Of a stretch of 64,000 nt of DNA, positions 1 to 11,720 are shown one piece after another. A program made the position numbers and the translations under genes. This DNA is from Stagonosporopsis chrysanthemi (Eukaryota; Ascomycota; Dothideomycetes; Pleosporales; Didymellaceae). The notes beneath the pieces are model-generated. The model worked only from the letters and a program-made list of their open reading frames with translations. It was not told the DNA's origin and made no database searches. Location: assembly GCA_022560025.1 (NCBI GenBank), contig JAFISE010000042.1:1-64000 (forward strand), written 5' to 3'. How positions within the stretch are numbered: position 1 is the first letter of the stretch; each line of letters opens with the position of its first letter.

Positions 1-50
1 GAGCGATAGAGGGACAGAGGAGGGGGAGAGGAGGGGGGGGGGGGGGGGGG

Positions 51-53
<3 letters not shown>

Positions 54-113
<60 letters not shown>
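54..113. repeat. 60-nt poly-G homopolymer
   Basis: An uninterrupted run of 60 G lies just after a 20-G run (33-52) broken by a single A at 53. The flanks (1-32) are also G/A rich. No coding potential. It could form G-quadruplexes, but it could equally be a sequencing or assembly artefact. A 10-C run follows at 182-191. Confidence 0.9.
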
Positions 114-115
<2 letters not shown>

Positions 116-863
116 AGGAAGGTGATTTGATACCCGTACTTGATGAAATGTGATAACGAAGACAATTGAAATGCATGCAGTCCCCCCCCCCAGTACAATG
201 CAAACAGGCTGTTCCCATAAGCCCTAACCAGCAGGCTTGCCGTATTTTTTTCGTTACAGGGTGCATAGCCGCAGTTTCCTTGAAAGTGATGGCTGGCTGA
301 CCTAGCAATGGCCCTCAGCCAGCCATCACTACACCATCCCAAGCAAACCTTCGGATCCCACGAGCTGAAAAGCCTTGTGTCCTCTCTGCCACTACACCTG
401 GTTCGAGCGCCTCTGAACCCCCCAAGAGCTCGCCGTTTCTCGCACAGCAGAGGTTTTCTAGGACGAATTACCTTCAGTCTGGTTGGTATTGCAGCTCTAC
501 ATGCCCTTAATCACCATCAAGCGACATTTCTTCGCTACGATGTCTTAGCCGAATTGAACAAGTGCTTTGGTATGTAGCATGCTGCGTTGAAGATGGCCAA
601 GCATTTGCTTGCCAGCGGCATACCAGCGGCATACCAGCAGGGTGTCTGAGCCTGCCCATTATAACACCAGTGACTACAACAGTGATTGCAATCACTGCCA
701 CCAATATGATGACAAAAGGCAAAACCCCGCATCTTAGTATCTGCTTAGTCTGCACATTTGCAAGCTGTACTGCCTTGGGCGCCTCTACACTTTCTCAAGG
801 CAGTAAATGATAATTCATGCATGCTTTGATTACTACCAGCTTTCTTGAAAGATCCCCTGCTCC
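114..863. other. intergenic, no supported gene
   Basis: I see no supported gene. A minus-strand ORF (755-507) encodes one hydrophobic helix of about 22 residues, but it has no clear homology or splice context. An 11-bp unit (ACCAGCGGCAT) is repeated about 2.5 times at 611-640. Confidence 0.4.
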
Positions 864-1259
864 TCATTTGCTCCCAGTATCATGAATAACATTGGGCACA
901 GCACGCTCCACACTCTCAGGCAACTCCTGGATCTTCTGAGGAACAATGGAAGCTTGGCCTCCACCCTTCGCGTGGCTTCGAGCAACCTCTGGGTCACTGT
1001 CTGCGGCAGTGTTGTCGGTCTGAATTTGTCAATGAGTGTTGCGTGTGAAGCACGTTATGTCTGTACGCACGCTTTTGCCTTCGACGCCAGCAAGATGTCC
1101 GGGCGCTCTGGCCTGGGTGTTGTCAGTCGAGCATATAGCTGAGATAGCTGATATGCGACGTACGTCTGCCATGTTCTCTTTCTTGCCTTGAGGCGCTTCT
1201 TGCTGTGCCTTGTTCGGGATGTCAGCGTCAGCTGTGTGTGAACCTGGCTGGCTTGACAT
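864..1259 (-). CDS. 97-aa small hydrophilic protein, three exons
   Basis: Reconstructed as complement(join(864..1019,1071..1112,1164..1259)). Both introns are 51 bp. The first has donor GTACGT, branch CTGAC and acceptor CCCAG; the second has donor GTGCGT and acceptor TTCAG. Both are phase 0, and the three exons join into one 97-residue frame ending in TGA. The protein is rich in Q, A, D, G, K and P, with no membrane segment or signal peptide. Its C-terminal half (KGGGQASIVPQKIQELPESV, then VPNVIHDTGSK) resembles a family of small fungal hydrophilic proteins with a conserved VP-K-IQE...P-IHDTGS-type tail. I recall the family only by pattern, and no function is known to me. No single exon is long enough to be noticed as an ORF. 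The start is the first ATG in the first exon. Confidence 0.6.
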
Positions 1260-1661
1260 GTTCGATGTGTCGACGGCTGCAGTCGAAGATACTGAGATAG
1301 ACTTTATGACAATAACTAGATTTTTGTCGTGTTCTGAGATAGTGTTTGCATTCGAATAGACCGAGCAAATGCATTAATCATTGCGTCACGACTCGCCTGT
1401 GCAGTTGCTGCGCTGGTGTGACACCTGCTCATACGTCATGACTTTGATGTTGCATGTTTCAATTGTTGTCTGTTCAATTCGACTTTCCCTTGAATAGTTG
1501 TTCACTGGATCGTGGTGAAGAAGGCAGTTGCATCCTGTATTTGGTGCAAGGCGCTAGCCGTGGGTTCCGCGGAGGACGATCTCATGTGCACAAAGTTGCA
1601 CGAGAGAGATATTGAAAAAAAAAAATGCACAAGCTTTCGACGTATATATGTTTCTGGGTAT
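1260..1661. other. intergenic, promoter of the 97-aa gene
   Basis: Upstream region of the 97-aa gene and 3' flank of the serine hydrolase gene. A short A9-type run lies near 1616-1624. No gene or repeat seen. Confidence 0.5.
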
Positions 1662-2522
1662 CTAAACAGTCCTGATCACTTGGACTCCAGTGCTTTGTGC
1701 AATGTCATAAATCGCGCCAACGACTCTATCAACATCCTTGCTCTTCAAAGGAATTCGATGTGCGCCCTCCCATTCGACCAGCGTCGTGGAGTCTTGCAAA
1801 CAGTAGTCGTGGAGCAGTCTTCTGTGTAAGTGTAGCCCTGCGTCCGCCATGCCATGTACATGCAGCGTAGGCATTCGCAGGATCGCGCCATCGTCAACCT
1901 CTTTGCAAAACTGGAAACCTTCTGATAGATCCGCAGCGCTCACCAACGCCGGGCTGGTGAGAACATCTGGGTTTAGATTACTCAGCGGCGCTCTTCCCGC
2001 GAGCAATATCCCAAAGCGCCAGTATAGGTGAGGTACCCCTGTGAATCCAACACCGAGGCTTCGTCCTTCTCTTCCCGCCTTTTCCTCTCTGGCCTGCTGC
2101 TCAAGCAAAATGCTTGCAGATAGTTTCGCACCTTGACTGAAGCCCATCAGCCCAACCCATTCGCCTGTTCCACCTTCTCGATCATCATCTTCCATCGCGG
2201 TCCTGATGGAATAGCCAACCTCCTCAATACTGCTCTCAGCATCGACCTCAGCGTGCTCTGGCAGCCACCTCAGCCAGCGACGAAAAGGCGCGTATGAGCC
2301 GTAAACATCAATGACGTCGTGATGCGGGTCGCAGAAGAATGGTGCATCTGCCCATACAAGTCGGAAAGAGTGCTGTAGATGCTTGATGAGGGATCGTGAT
2401 TGAGCTTCGAAAATGGCAGCGTTGACGCCGCCACCGTGGAGGCAAAGTATCCTGGGCAATGCTTTTGTGTCTGGTTTCGTGGAAGGGATCCTGGAGGCCA
2501 ATGACGAGTCTATTGAAGGCAT
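1662..2522 (-). CDS. FSH1-family serine hydrolase (alpha/beta hydrolase)
   Basis: A 286-residue alpha/beta hydrolase of the fungal FSH1 (LovG/ovarian-cancer-gene-2-like) family. The strand-1 motif RILCLHGGG (about residues 24-32) forms the oxyanion region. The nucleophile elbow GFSQG places Ser129, and HGMAD and GAHR supply Asp227 and His255, so the triad is complete. Length fits the family (220-290 aa). The frame stays open 53 codons upstream of the chosen ATG, but that extension is not family-like. The ATG at 2522 lies just before the conserved domain. Family members hydrolyse small esters or thioesters, and some release polyketides from synthases. No biosynthetic cluster surrounds this one, so the substrate is unknown. 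Transcribed divergently from the thiolase-like gene. Confidence 0.85.
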   Translation of the reverse strand: MPSIDSSLASRIPSTKPDTKALPRILCLHGGGVNAAIFEAQSRSLIKHLQHSFRLVWADAPFFCDPHHDVIDVYGSYAPFRRWLRWLPEHAEVDAESSIEEVGYSIRTAMEDDDREGGTGEWVGLMGFSQGAKLSASILLEQQAREEKAGREGRSLGVGFTGVPHLYWRFGILLAGRAPLSNLNPDVLTSPALVSAADLSEGFQFCKEVDDGAILRMPTLHVHGMADAGLHLHRRLLHDYCLQDSTTLVEWEGAHRIPLKSKDVDRVVGAIYDIAQSTGVQVIRTV

Positions 2523-3284
2523 TGCAAAAGCGTTTGGAGTGAACCAGAGTAAAGACGGTTCTATAACAAAATGCGATGAAATACTCGACCTTGTGAAGTA
2601 GATATACGAAGTCACACAATACAAGAGGGCTAAGTGGGAGTAGGGGGAAGGACAAGAATCGAAACACGAGCGCGCTGTCACCTAAGAATAGGACGCGATT
2701 GTCGCATCCCCAATCTGACCGTCAGTATCTCTCGGAGGTCCGAAGCTGTGCCGTCGGCGGCTATCGGTCCTGCCATGTCAAGCCTCTACACTACAGAGGA
2801 AGAAGCCCCAGGTGACAATGGCTTCGTCTCCAAAATCATGAGCTTGTCGGTAATTTATGACCTTTCTCTCAATATGCAACATTCATAGATCTCTGTGTGT
2901 CGGTGGGAGGGCTGTCCTTTGCTGAGAGACAGTCGTGCGTGGGGAGCCGATGAAACCATCGACCTGAAACCGTAGTCTAAGATTCTGAGCATGCTGACTC
3001 AGGTCTTATCAAACAAGATAAGAGCTGTAAGCCTGCTATTGTAACTGAGCAAGCGACTAGTATCAAAATGATGCCCTTGATGCATCTAACTTAGATGTTC
3101 GGGGAGAGGAGGAGTTGGTTGTGGTTGGAGAGATCTTATCTGATCAATTCAATCGTACCTCGGCAACTACCTCTCTCCTCACGACTCTCTCATAGCAACG
3201 ACTCAGCTAACATGTAGCTTTTGATTCAGCCTGCTTTTGTGTCTGCCTTTGTCTTAACAACCGTCAAACTCAACTGCAGTCAGA
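2523..3284. other. bidirectional promoter region, 762 bp
   Basis: Separates the divergent serine hydrolase and thiolase-like genes. It has a pyrimidine-rich stretch at about 3160-3200, a common fungal core-promoter/5' UTR signature, ahead of the thiolase ATG. No conserved ORF. Confidence 0.5.
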
Positions 3285-4987
3285 ATGTCCGAAGTACCCG
3301 TCATCATCGGTGTGGGCGACGTTAAGAACCGCGACGTCAACAATGCTAAAGAGCCGGCAACGCTTATGCTTGAAGCCATTGATATCGCACTCCGAGATGC
3401 TTCGCCAAGCTCAGAAAGAGACCTCAAATCTGCGATAGACAGTATAGACGTCGTAAAGACATGGACTTGGCCTTACCCAGACCTTCCCGGCCTACTGTCA
3501 GAGAAACTCGGCGTCCAAGACAGTGTCAAATGGAAGAGTTATTCTGAACATGGCGGCAACCAACCAGGAAAGCTGTTGGACGAAGCTGCGAAACGTATCA
3601 CGAGAGGGGAATGCAAAGTCGCAATCGTCACTGGTGGTGAAGCGTTGGCATCACGTGCGTCGCCACAGCTTTCCATTGTTGATGAGAAGATCGATGACAG
3701 CTGCTAATTGCCCCAGTATCTGCGTGTGCAGCAGCTAAAAACCTACCTCCGCCGGGTTGGACCACGCCATCCTCGGCCGTGGACTCTGTCTTCACGCCTA
3801 CCGGTCGAGACCTGGGAAACAGTACGATCTCCACTCTCTGGCAGCGTCTCTCCACTCACTCCGCTACAGACCTCGGTGCAATCCACAAGATCGGTGCACC
3901 AATCCATGTTTATCCGCTGTACGAGAATGCGTTCCGTGCCCACCGCGGCCAGAGCCTGCGGGCCAACAACGAGGAAAGCGCAGAGCTGTACGCTGAGTTC
4001 AGCAAAGTCGCTTCCACACACGACTATGCCTGGAACCAAGGCAAACACCACGACGCAAAAGCAATCGGCACGGTCGGCCCCAAGAACAGAATGATATGCT
4101 CTCCCTACCCGCTCCTGATGAACGCATTCAACACCGTCAACCTCGCCTCAGCCGTGATCCTCACCTCAACCATCACCGCCAAAGCCCTCTCGATCCCCGA
4201 AGCGCGCTGGATCTATCCCCTCGGTGGCGCGGGGACCTCTGACTCATCTGAGTTCTGGCACAGACCCAACTTCCACACCTCTCCGTCGATATCCCGCTCG
4301 CTGTCCACCGCGCTGTCCGTCTCTGACATCACACCCGCGGACCTCGATCTGATAGATATCTACTCGTGCTTCCCCATTGTGCCCAAACTCGCCGCGACCG
4401 AACTGTCTCTGCCGATCGTCGGCGGCCCAAAGCCGCTGACGCTGCTGGGCGGGCTGACGAGTTTTGGCGGCGCAGGGAATAACTACAGTATGCATGCGCT
4501 GACGGAGATGACGCGGCAGCTGCGTGCGGGCAGGGGAAAGTTGGGGCTTGTGCTGTGCAACGGAGGTGTGCTCAGTTACCAGCATGTGGTCGTTCTTGGG
4601 ACGCAGCCGAGGGCGTCGAGGTATCCGGTGGACAATGTACTGCCGGAGGTGTTGAACGAAGTTGAGGTACCGGCGTTGGCAGGAGAGGCACACGGGGAGT
4701 GTATTGTTGAGGTATGTGTATCTGATATCGCTGCGAGGAGGTTTATTAACGTGTGACAGACGTATACTGTCGAGTTCAATCGTGATGGAAGTCCGCTCCG
4801 TGGGCACATCGTCGGACGGCTGAAGAGCGATGGCAAACGATTTCTTGCGAATCACGGAGATGAGGCTACGCTCAGGCATATGACGGAAGGGGCAGGGGAG
4901 ATAGTGGGCAAGACTGGGTGGGTTTGGCAGGACAAGAAGACTAAAAGGAGAGGACTATTTGCTTTTGACAAACCCGCAAGGTTGTAG
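3285..4987 (+). CDS. thiolase-like protein (SCP-x/acetyl-CoA acetyltransferase family) with C-terminal add-on domain
   Basis: Three exons: join(3285..3654,3717..4711,4760..4987). Intron 1 has donor GTGCGT, branch GCTAAT and acceptor CCCAG (62 bp). Intron 2 has donor GTATGT and acceptor GACAG (48 bp). The product is 530 aa. Visible thiolase-superfamily signatures are VAIVTGGEAL (about residue 115), DIYSCFP with a Cys, GGLTSFGGAGNNYSMHA and CNGGVLSYQH near the C-terminal third. After the thiolase fold comes an extra domain of about 75 residues (TYTVEFNRDG... to the stop), matching the arrangement of thiolase-like protein type 1. Members are linked to acyl-CoA or sterol side-chain metabolism. 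I see no peroxisomal SKL tail (it ends PARL). True thiolase activity is uncertain, because the classical N-terminal nucleophile motif is not obvious. Confidence 0.85.
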
Positions 4988-5399
4988 TAATCTCTTCTTT
5001 GACCTTCAATTGATTGTATGCAGGTCACGCCAATCGCGCAAGGGCTCATCAGGTAAAACAAAGAATGGTCTTGAGTGCAGATGCGCGAAAAGTTGTAATA
5101 GGTATTATGTACAAGTCGAAGAGAAGTCCATTAGCGCCAAAGAGAACCGTGAACTTGCAACTCGCCAGGTCATACGACGAGTGTCGTGAAGATGCTCGCT
5201 AACTTCATTATGTCGTGCTATGCTATGTTCGGCCGTTGCACATAATCCTGCGCTGTACACTGATTGCACCAATGCCCTTGGTGCATCCGCTGCCGTGCTT
5301 CATTAAAGAGATACCAACTCAACGAAAAGATGAACGCTACAGATTCAAAGCAAATGAGGAAAAGCTGACAAAATAAACAGTCGTAGCTCACATCAAGAG
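4988..5399. other. convergent 3' intergenic region
   Basis: Lies between the 3' ends of the thiolase-like gene and the long coiled-coil gene. Short ORFs here look like 3' UTR. Nothing else seen. Confidence 0.5.
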
Positions 5400-8300
5400 T
5401 CAACGCTCGTTGACAGAGAACTGTGTGTTGGTCTCCAAGCTGGAGAGCGTAGAGTTGGTGTCCCAAGTTCCGTTGTCGAGAACACTTTCGGCTATGCTCT
5501 TCGTGCTCTTCTCACGACGTAGCTCTCTCGAGTGTCTCTCAGACCGTTCAGATCTCTCTGACCTCTCAGATCGCTCGGGTCTTTCGGCCCTCTCTGACCG
5601 TTCAGACCGTTCAGACCTCTCGGACCTGCCTTGCTTTTCAAGACCTTGCTTGTCGGGGTTTTGCTTTCTCTGCTCTTTGAGCCACTTCTGATGACTGTCA
5701 GAGCGCATGGAGTCCCTGGAGCTCCGTTTAGCTTGCATCGCCTCCTTGAAGGCCTTGCCACTCTGCATAGACATTGGGCTATTGGGGTATAGCGCCTTGA
5801 CACCGGCACTGCGGCTTTCACACATGTAGCGAGTCTTCAGGTCCGGCTTCTCAGTGCGATCCGTCCGGTCCGATTTTCCAGAGCGTTCACTCTTCTCAGT
5901 GCGCTCGCTCCTCAAAGTCCGGCTGCTGAGCGCATAGCCGCTAGTGCGTCGCAAAGTCTCAGGGCGTGGTGTGATGTCAGGCAGCTCGTCTTCGGTGTTG
6001 CGGGTGCGAGTGGAGCGACGGCGCCTCAACGACGGTTGGATGCGATGAGACTGCAGGGACTCAATTTCGTCCATGGCCTCAAACAGTGGAGACTCAGGGC
6101 GTGGCGGCGTGCTCGAACGGGAGTGAGGTGGCGTTGGAGGCTCTTGTTCAAGGAATACGGGCAGAGTCTCGCTATCTTGACCTGTCGGCTCAGGCAGTTC
6201 CTCGATCGCCTCATGTATAAGTGCACTCTCCGCAAGCAAGCGACCAGTTTCCGTGAATACCGACTCTGGCGGAGTCTTGGATACTTTCGAGGGAGCATGT
6301 GTGAATATGCTCTCGACAGGAGGTGGCATACCGATTAAATTACGCGGGGTTGCGAAGTCGATAGGTCCCGGTGGAGGACGTTGGTATGCTCGCACAAGAA
6401 GCGGCGGGGCCTCATTGAACGCAGTAATCGAGGACGGAGGCGGTGGTGGCGTCCTCCGTCTTCTGGGCGATTGATCCGGTCCTTCAAAAGGCGACGGAGG
6501 GGGCGATCTGGTCCGTACCGATGTGGTTTTCTCAGACATAGCCGGAGTAGGTGGGAGTGGGTTTCTTGGTGGAGGAACCATAGGAGGCGGAAACTTCCCA
6601 AATTCAGCATTGGTCGGAGAAGCAGTGGTGAAGGATGGCAAACCAGCTGATTTGAGCTCCTCCGCCCTTGTGACTACCGGCTCTGCGTCGTCGTACAGAG
6701 CCATACCGTGGTGGTAGATGCAGCCTTCGTCGTTCTTCTCGTCGTCCGTGTGGAAATTCTCGTGTTTCGGTTCGCGGTGAATGACGGGGAATAGTCTCAG
6801 GAGAAGAGTCGGCTGTCCGCCGCGAGGGTGTGCAGTATCGGCCAAGGAACCTATCAATGTGCCATCAGGCTTGTAAGTAGTCTCGTAAGCTGGCCAGAAC
6901 TCGGCACCGGTGAACTGATGCTCCTCATCATAAAGAGCAGGCATGGTAGCTGTGATCATCTCGCGCTCGAGACGAGCGAAGCGCCATGTCTCAGCGGCAA
7001 GTTTGACAATTCTCTTGACTGCAATCTTGATGCCTTCCTCTTCCCTGGGATCGGCGAAGTGCTTGATCGCATTCACAATCTCTTCAACGACTGTACCAGC
7101 TGCTGTGTTGATACGTTGCTTCGCTCCGCTGCTTGTGAATGCTGCGAGGAGTGTTTGCTGACGCCAGATGGCTTCTTTCCTTGTGCTCTTGTCGCGGATG
7201 TGGTTGCTCATAGACAAGAATAAGGAGTCTGCCTTGTCATAACGGCGACCCAGGCTGAATAAGAAGGGCCCGAAGACTCGATAGGTGATCAGTTTCGAGA
7301 CGGTGTGTGCAATGTATGCGGCTCGAACTTGTCTGAAATGTCCATGTTAGCATTGCTTTGCCTCATGGAGTTCGTCCTAAGTACCTTGAGGCTGGAGTGT
7401 CGCCCAAGAAAGAAGGGAGATTATGTGGCACCTGTGCCAAATCCTCATGAGGAGGTCGAACCGGAAGGTGTCTGAAATGGGTCGCTGCCAGATCGATGAT
7501 CTGCTTCTGCAGCTGCGAGAAAGACACTAAGCTGAGGCAACCGTCAGCAACCATTGCAGGGCAGGCAAGGAAGGGAACAAATATTACAAAAACAATTGCA
7601 TTGCGGAACACGAGGATAACTGTCTAACTCTACAATCGAGATACAGTCCAGGCTGCCTGCTTTGGAAACCATTTGCGCCTGCTGGTGGGCAGGCGCAAAT
7701 GACCCAAGGCATTTGGCCCTCCTCAACACCAAAAAAATCCTCTGAATCGAAATTGAACAGTCCGAATGTACTTACTAGTATGTGTCGCCCTTGCTTTTGA
7801 TCTCTGCAATGTCGCCATAACATTCCATCATCTTCTCCAATCTGGCCTTTTCCGACTCGAGATTGGAGGCGACGCTTTTGATTATCTCCTTCTCTTTTTG
7901 GCTCTCCGCCTTAAGCGCCTCATACTTGCTGAGCAGGTCGTCCCTTTCACGGGCTAACTCATCAGCTCTGCGGTTCGCCTCACTGTGCAGCTCAGCCCAA
8001 GCCCTGTCAGACTCCTCCTTGGCTTGTTGATAGTTCGCATCGAGGGTCTCACGCTCTTCACTCCAGCCACTCTGGAGGCTGTCGCTATGCTCTTGGTGAC
8101 TTCTAATGAGAGCCTCGCGTTCCGCCAGCCAATTCTCACGAGCTTCTTCATGATCTCTCTGAGCAGCACTAAGCTTTGTCTCAAGCTCATCGCGCTCGTC
8201 ATTGAAGTTGGCCTCACGTTCTTGCTGCTGTCTCTCATGCTCCGCTTGGAGCTCCTCCTTCTCATCTGCAAAAGCATCCATCTCTTCCTGTCTTCGTGTT

Positions 8301-10758
8301 TCGGCGAGCAGATCCGCCTCCTTCAGCTTCTTGTCATACTGGATGGCGAGGGCTATCTTCTCAGCATCATGCCTCGTAGTAGCAGCCGCCTTCCACTCAT
8401 CGAACTCCCTCTTCGCCTGCGCCTTCTCAGCTGTATACATGGCCTCCAGCTCTTTCACCTTGGTTTCCCAAGATTTAGTCGATGCTTCCCACGCAAGCTT
8501 GGTATCTTCTGCCTCCCGCTTGTGTTTATGAGTCTCAGCAATCTGTTCTCGGAGCTCTTTCACCTGCTCCTTGGCCTCGGCCGAATGCTTGTTCTCAATG
8601 CTAATGATCCTTTCTTTCAGATCGTATATTTCTTCGTCCTTTGCTCTTAGCTTCTGCGAGAGCTGGCCATGTACTTCCTTCTGCCTTGCAAGCGAAGCGT
8701 GCAGGTCAGGAATGGCCTGAGATATACGAGAGAAGATGTCAGCTGTTTCACCGTCAAATGGAGAGCCGTTCTCTATAGCAGGCATGCCCATGCCATAGTC
8801 TCTAGAGCCTGAGGTGTCATGATGCTGGTGTGAAATGCCATTAGGGGGATACCCCGGTGGGTACTGGTTCCAAGTTTCCTGATATGGGGAGGAAGAGTTA
8901 TGTGAGGAGGGGCCGTAGGGATTGGGATTTGAATATCCCGCCTGACTCATGCCATAGCTGCTATGTTGGTTTGGGTAGTAGGGCGGGGCACCAGGCGCGT
9001 ACCCATACCTGGGATGATACCCTGGTGGAGGCGGTGGGGGATTTGGATAATGCTCGACTGGTACGCGCGAGGCGAAGCCGCTAGCACGGGGTTGATGCGC
9101 TGGCGCTGCATGGTGTGGGTAACGAGACCCACTACTGTCACGTGAGGAGACTAAAGCCTCACCGCTTCGGTTTTGCGATCGAGGATGGTCAAGTGCGGAA
9201 TCGGAATCGTCATCATCATCGAAAGCTGGCACATGTCGCGTGCGCGCTCTCTCCACAGGTGGGCTGGGGGCTGGTGGTCTTTCGTCGTTGACTTGACGAA
9301 CAATTTTTTGAGCGGCTGGGGCTGCACGCAAACGTGGGGCCTCTGGAGCTCTGGACTTCGTCACTGTGGTGACTACGGAGTGAGGCGACTGTGGACGCTG
9401 CTCTGGCGCAGCAGGGGTTGGTTGACAGGTGTCATTTCCGGCGTCAGAGAGACCGGGGTCTGCTGCAGCTGCGGGAGCTGCAGGCGGCTCTGGCTCTGGT
9501 TCGGGACGAGGCGCAGGCGCTCGTGCGGCCTCGACAACCGCTGGCTCAACCGCTGCTGGGGCTTCGATGACAGGCTCTTGGGCGATCGGTTCTGCTTCGA
9601 CCGCTGCTTCGGGTGTCGTCTTGACCTCTGCAAGCGGTGGCTGGTTAGCTTCAGGTGCTTGTACAACAAATTCCTGGAATGCTGCAGTGGCTTGATCTAC
9701 TGTTACGTCAGTCGATCAGATCGCGAAGTACACAGCGCGAAGTCAAACGTACCATCCTGCTCTTCAGCAGGCTGCTCAACTACAGGCTGAGTCTCAGAGG
9801 GCACCGTCTCCAGCGATGATTCTGGTTCTGCGACCTCGGTGGCAGCATCAGATGCAGCGGCTTGCTTCTTTTTCTTGTCCTTTTTGGACTTCTTGCCCTT
9901 CTGTGGTATGGCGGCCCACTCGTCATCCACTGCCGTCTCTTCTTGAGGTTCGGCCGCGATGCTTTCGGCAGGCGCCTCCTGTGCAGTCTCGGCAGGCGCT
10001 TCATCAGTCGGTACAGCTGTTGGCGTAGATTCGTCCAGCGGCACTTCAGTGATTGAAGGTGGTTCAGACGGTGCCTCCACTACGGGCTCTGCGTAATCAC
10101 TGACTCCATCATTGTGCGCAATCTCAGGTGTTTCGACATCCTGCTGCTCAGCTGCAGAGCTCTGCTCTGTCTCTGCTGTTGAAGCAGGCACTGCACCTGG
10201 AAGCTCTTCTCCTGACGCACTGACAGCCTCGGTTTCATCCTCAGGTGTAGGCTCAACAGCTGGTTCTGACGCGCCTGCGGTGAGGGCATCCTCAGCATGT
10301 TCTGCAACTGGTTCTTGTGCTTGCTCGACGGAGCTGGCTGCGATGTCTGCCGCTGCCTCTTCTGGCGCTGTGATTTGATCATTGACAGTCTCCTGGGTAT
10401 CGGGAGCTTCGGTCGTAGTGGTAGGCTCGGCGATCGGCTCTGCGATTGCTTCGTCCGCCAACTGTTGATCCTCAGATGATGGTGGTAATTCAAGAGCAGT
10501 TGTCTCCTGAGTGGCTGGCTCTAATGTGGGTCCTTCTACCGCCTCATCGATCTTTGCCTCTGGTACTTCTGCTGCTGGCTCTAGCTGTACATCTACAATT
10601 GGTTCGACAGCAGGCGCCCCAGTTGCGAGCTGTTCAGGCTCGGTAGGTTCAGGGGTGGGGTCTTCGAGAGCTGGCTCTGGCACCAGTTTGGGACTCCCTG
10701 GTGCAGATGCAATCTCGGGTTGCTTCTGGGGAGTCTTCTTGTTCTTCTTTTTTGCCAT
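5400..10758 (-). CDS. large coiled-coil 'involucrin repeat' type protein, 1669 aa
   Basis: Four exons: complement(join(5400..7332,7385..7531,7776..9699,9753..10758)). The introns are 51-53 bp except for one of 244 bp, and all phases agree. Order of parts: a lysine-rich start (MAKKKNKK); about 330 residues of acidic Pro/Ala/Glu/Thr low complexity; a Pro/Tyr-rich stretch (GYHPRYGYAPGAPPYYP); about 300 residues of charged coiled coil; a conserved block spanning exons 2-4 (DTYYLVSFSQLQ, PSFLGDTPASR, VRAAYIAHTVSKLITYRVFGPF, VVEEIVNAIKHFADP, KIVKLAAETWRFARLERE); a long proline-rich tail; and a terminal Ser-Glu-Arg repeat. This matches the filamentous-fungal proteins annotated 'involucrin repeat' or 'M protein repeat'. 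They have no established biochemical role, and a scaffold function is only inference. A TATATA element lies about 190 bp upstream of the start. Confidence 0.8.
5533..5632 (-). repeat. Ser-Glu-Arg tandem peptide repeat
   Basis: Inside the last exon of the coiled-coil gene. The reverse strand encodes about ten SER triplets, with AER and PER variants, from a degenerate 9-bp unit of the TCAGACCGT/TCTGACCTC type on the plus strand. Likely length-variable between strains. Confidence 0.85.
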
Positions 10759-11720
10759 AATGGCAATTGGGATGGCCCCTGTGTCTGAGTGTGGGGACCC
10801 CGAGCACGGTTATCCTGGGGTAGTTATGTTTGCCTTGCACAAGACTGATGGCAACTGTCACGACGGTGATGCTATGGAACTGCTTGCGTGGCACACCGAC
10901 GGGGGAACATGTAGATGGCCAGCGGATACGCGCATTAGGGGCTATATAAGATGTGATGCAAGGTAAGGTTTCGTGAGCCGTGCATGGAAATGACTTGCAT
11001 TGGATACGCATGGCGGTCCAATGGGGGCAGTTACAGGGACAGTGAGCTGGCAGCGCAGTCCGAGCCGAGTAATCTTTGCACCCCGGTTGAAGCATCTTCG
11101 GGGTCTAAGAACATCACCACCAGCCTCGCAGGAGTGTGGGGCGTGCTTTGCCGCGGGAGTTATTTTATGCCTCTTACAGCAGGCCACGAAGACGCCAGCA
11201 ATCGGCTTCAGAGCACCCAGCAGTCAGCACAAGTGAAGTGGCTGGGAGAGGATCCAGGCGGCATTATGACTGATTCGAAAGAGAGCGAAGCAGATCGATG
11301 GCTGTGTGCTGTCCGTGCTTAAGGTAGGCATCGGACCTCCTATGCAGGCAGCACGATAGTGTCTATGTGGTGGCCTACGACTGGTGCAATGTCAGAAGGC
11401 ATGGGAAGGCGCCTGTTAGCCGCAGCAGCCTCGAGGAGCTGCATTGTTAGTGAGCCAAGAAGAGCGGGTACATGCACCACGGGGAACATGCGGTGTGGTG
11501 GGTTTTAGGACGCATGGCCAGCGCAGCAGTGCAGTCGAGCCTTGCGCTAGCGAGTCACGTGAACTGGCGCTCTCATCTGTGATGCGGAAGGCGCGTTCGA
11601 CAATTCTCCGCGATCGAGCCTCGCGTCGAGCTTCCAGCTTCCAGCGGCGTTCCAACCACAGCCGTCTAAGCATGTCAACTGGCCGCGGATTGCAGCTCAG
11701 TCCGCCCAAGTCGAGGCGGC
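10759..11720. other. bidirectional promoter region, 962 bp
   Basis: Separates the divergent coiled-coil and rad17 genes. GC-rich, with several open frames on both strands that overlap each other and show no family features. No gene called. Confidence 0.45.
10943..10948 (-). promoter_or_regulatory. candidate TATA element
   Basis: TATATA about 190 bp upstream of the coiled-coil gene's ATG. Assigned only by motif and spacing. Confidence 0.3.

Noticed and set aside
507..755. Minus-strand ORF with one hydrophobic helix
   Set aside because: No homology, no splice partner found, and the tail is low in coding character. Kept only as a note in the spacer entry.
7985..8650. 221-codon plus-strand ORF rich in Leu
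   Set aside because: Antisense of the coiled-coil exon. Leucine richness mirrors Glu/Lys codons.
9173..9790. 205-codon plus-strand ORF rich in Trp/Cys/Gly
   Set aside because: Shadow of the Pro/Ala/Glu-rich exon on the other strand, and it crosses a supported intron.
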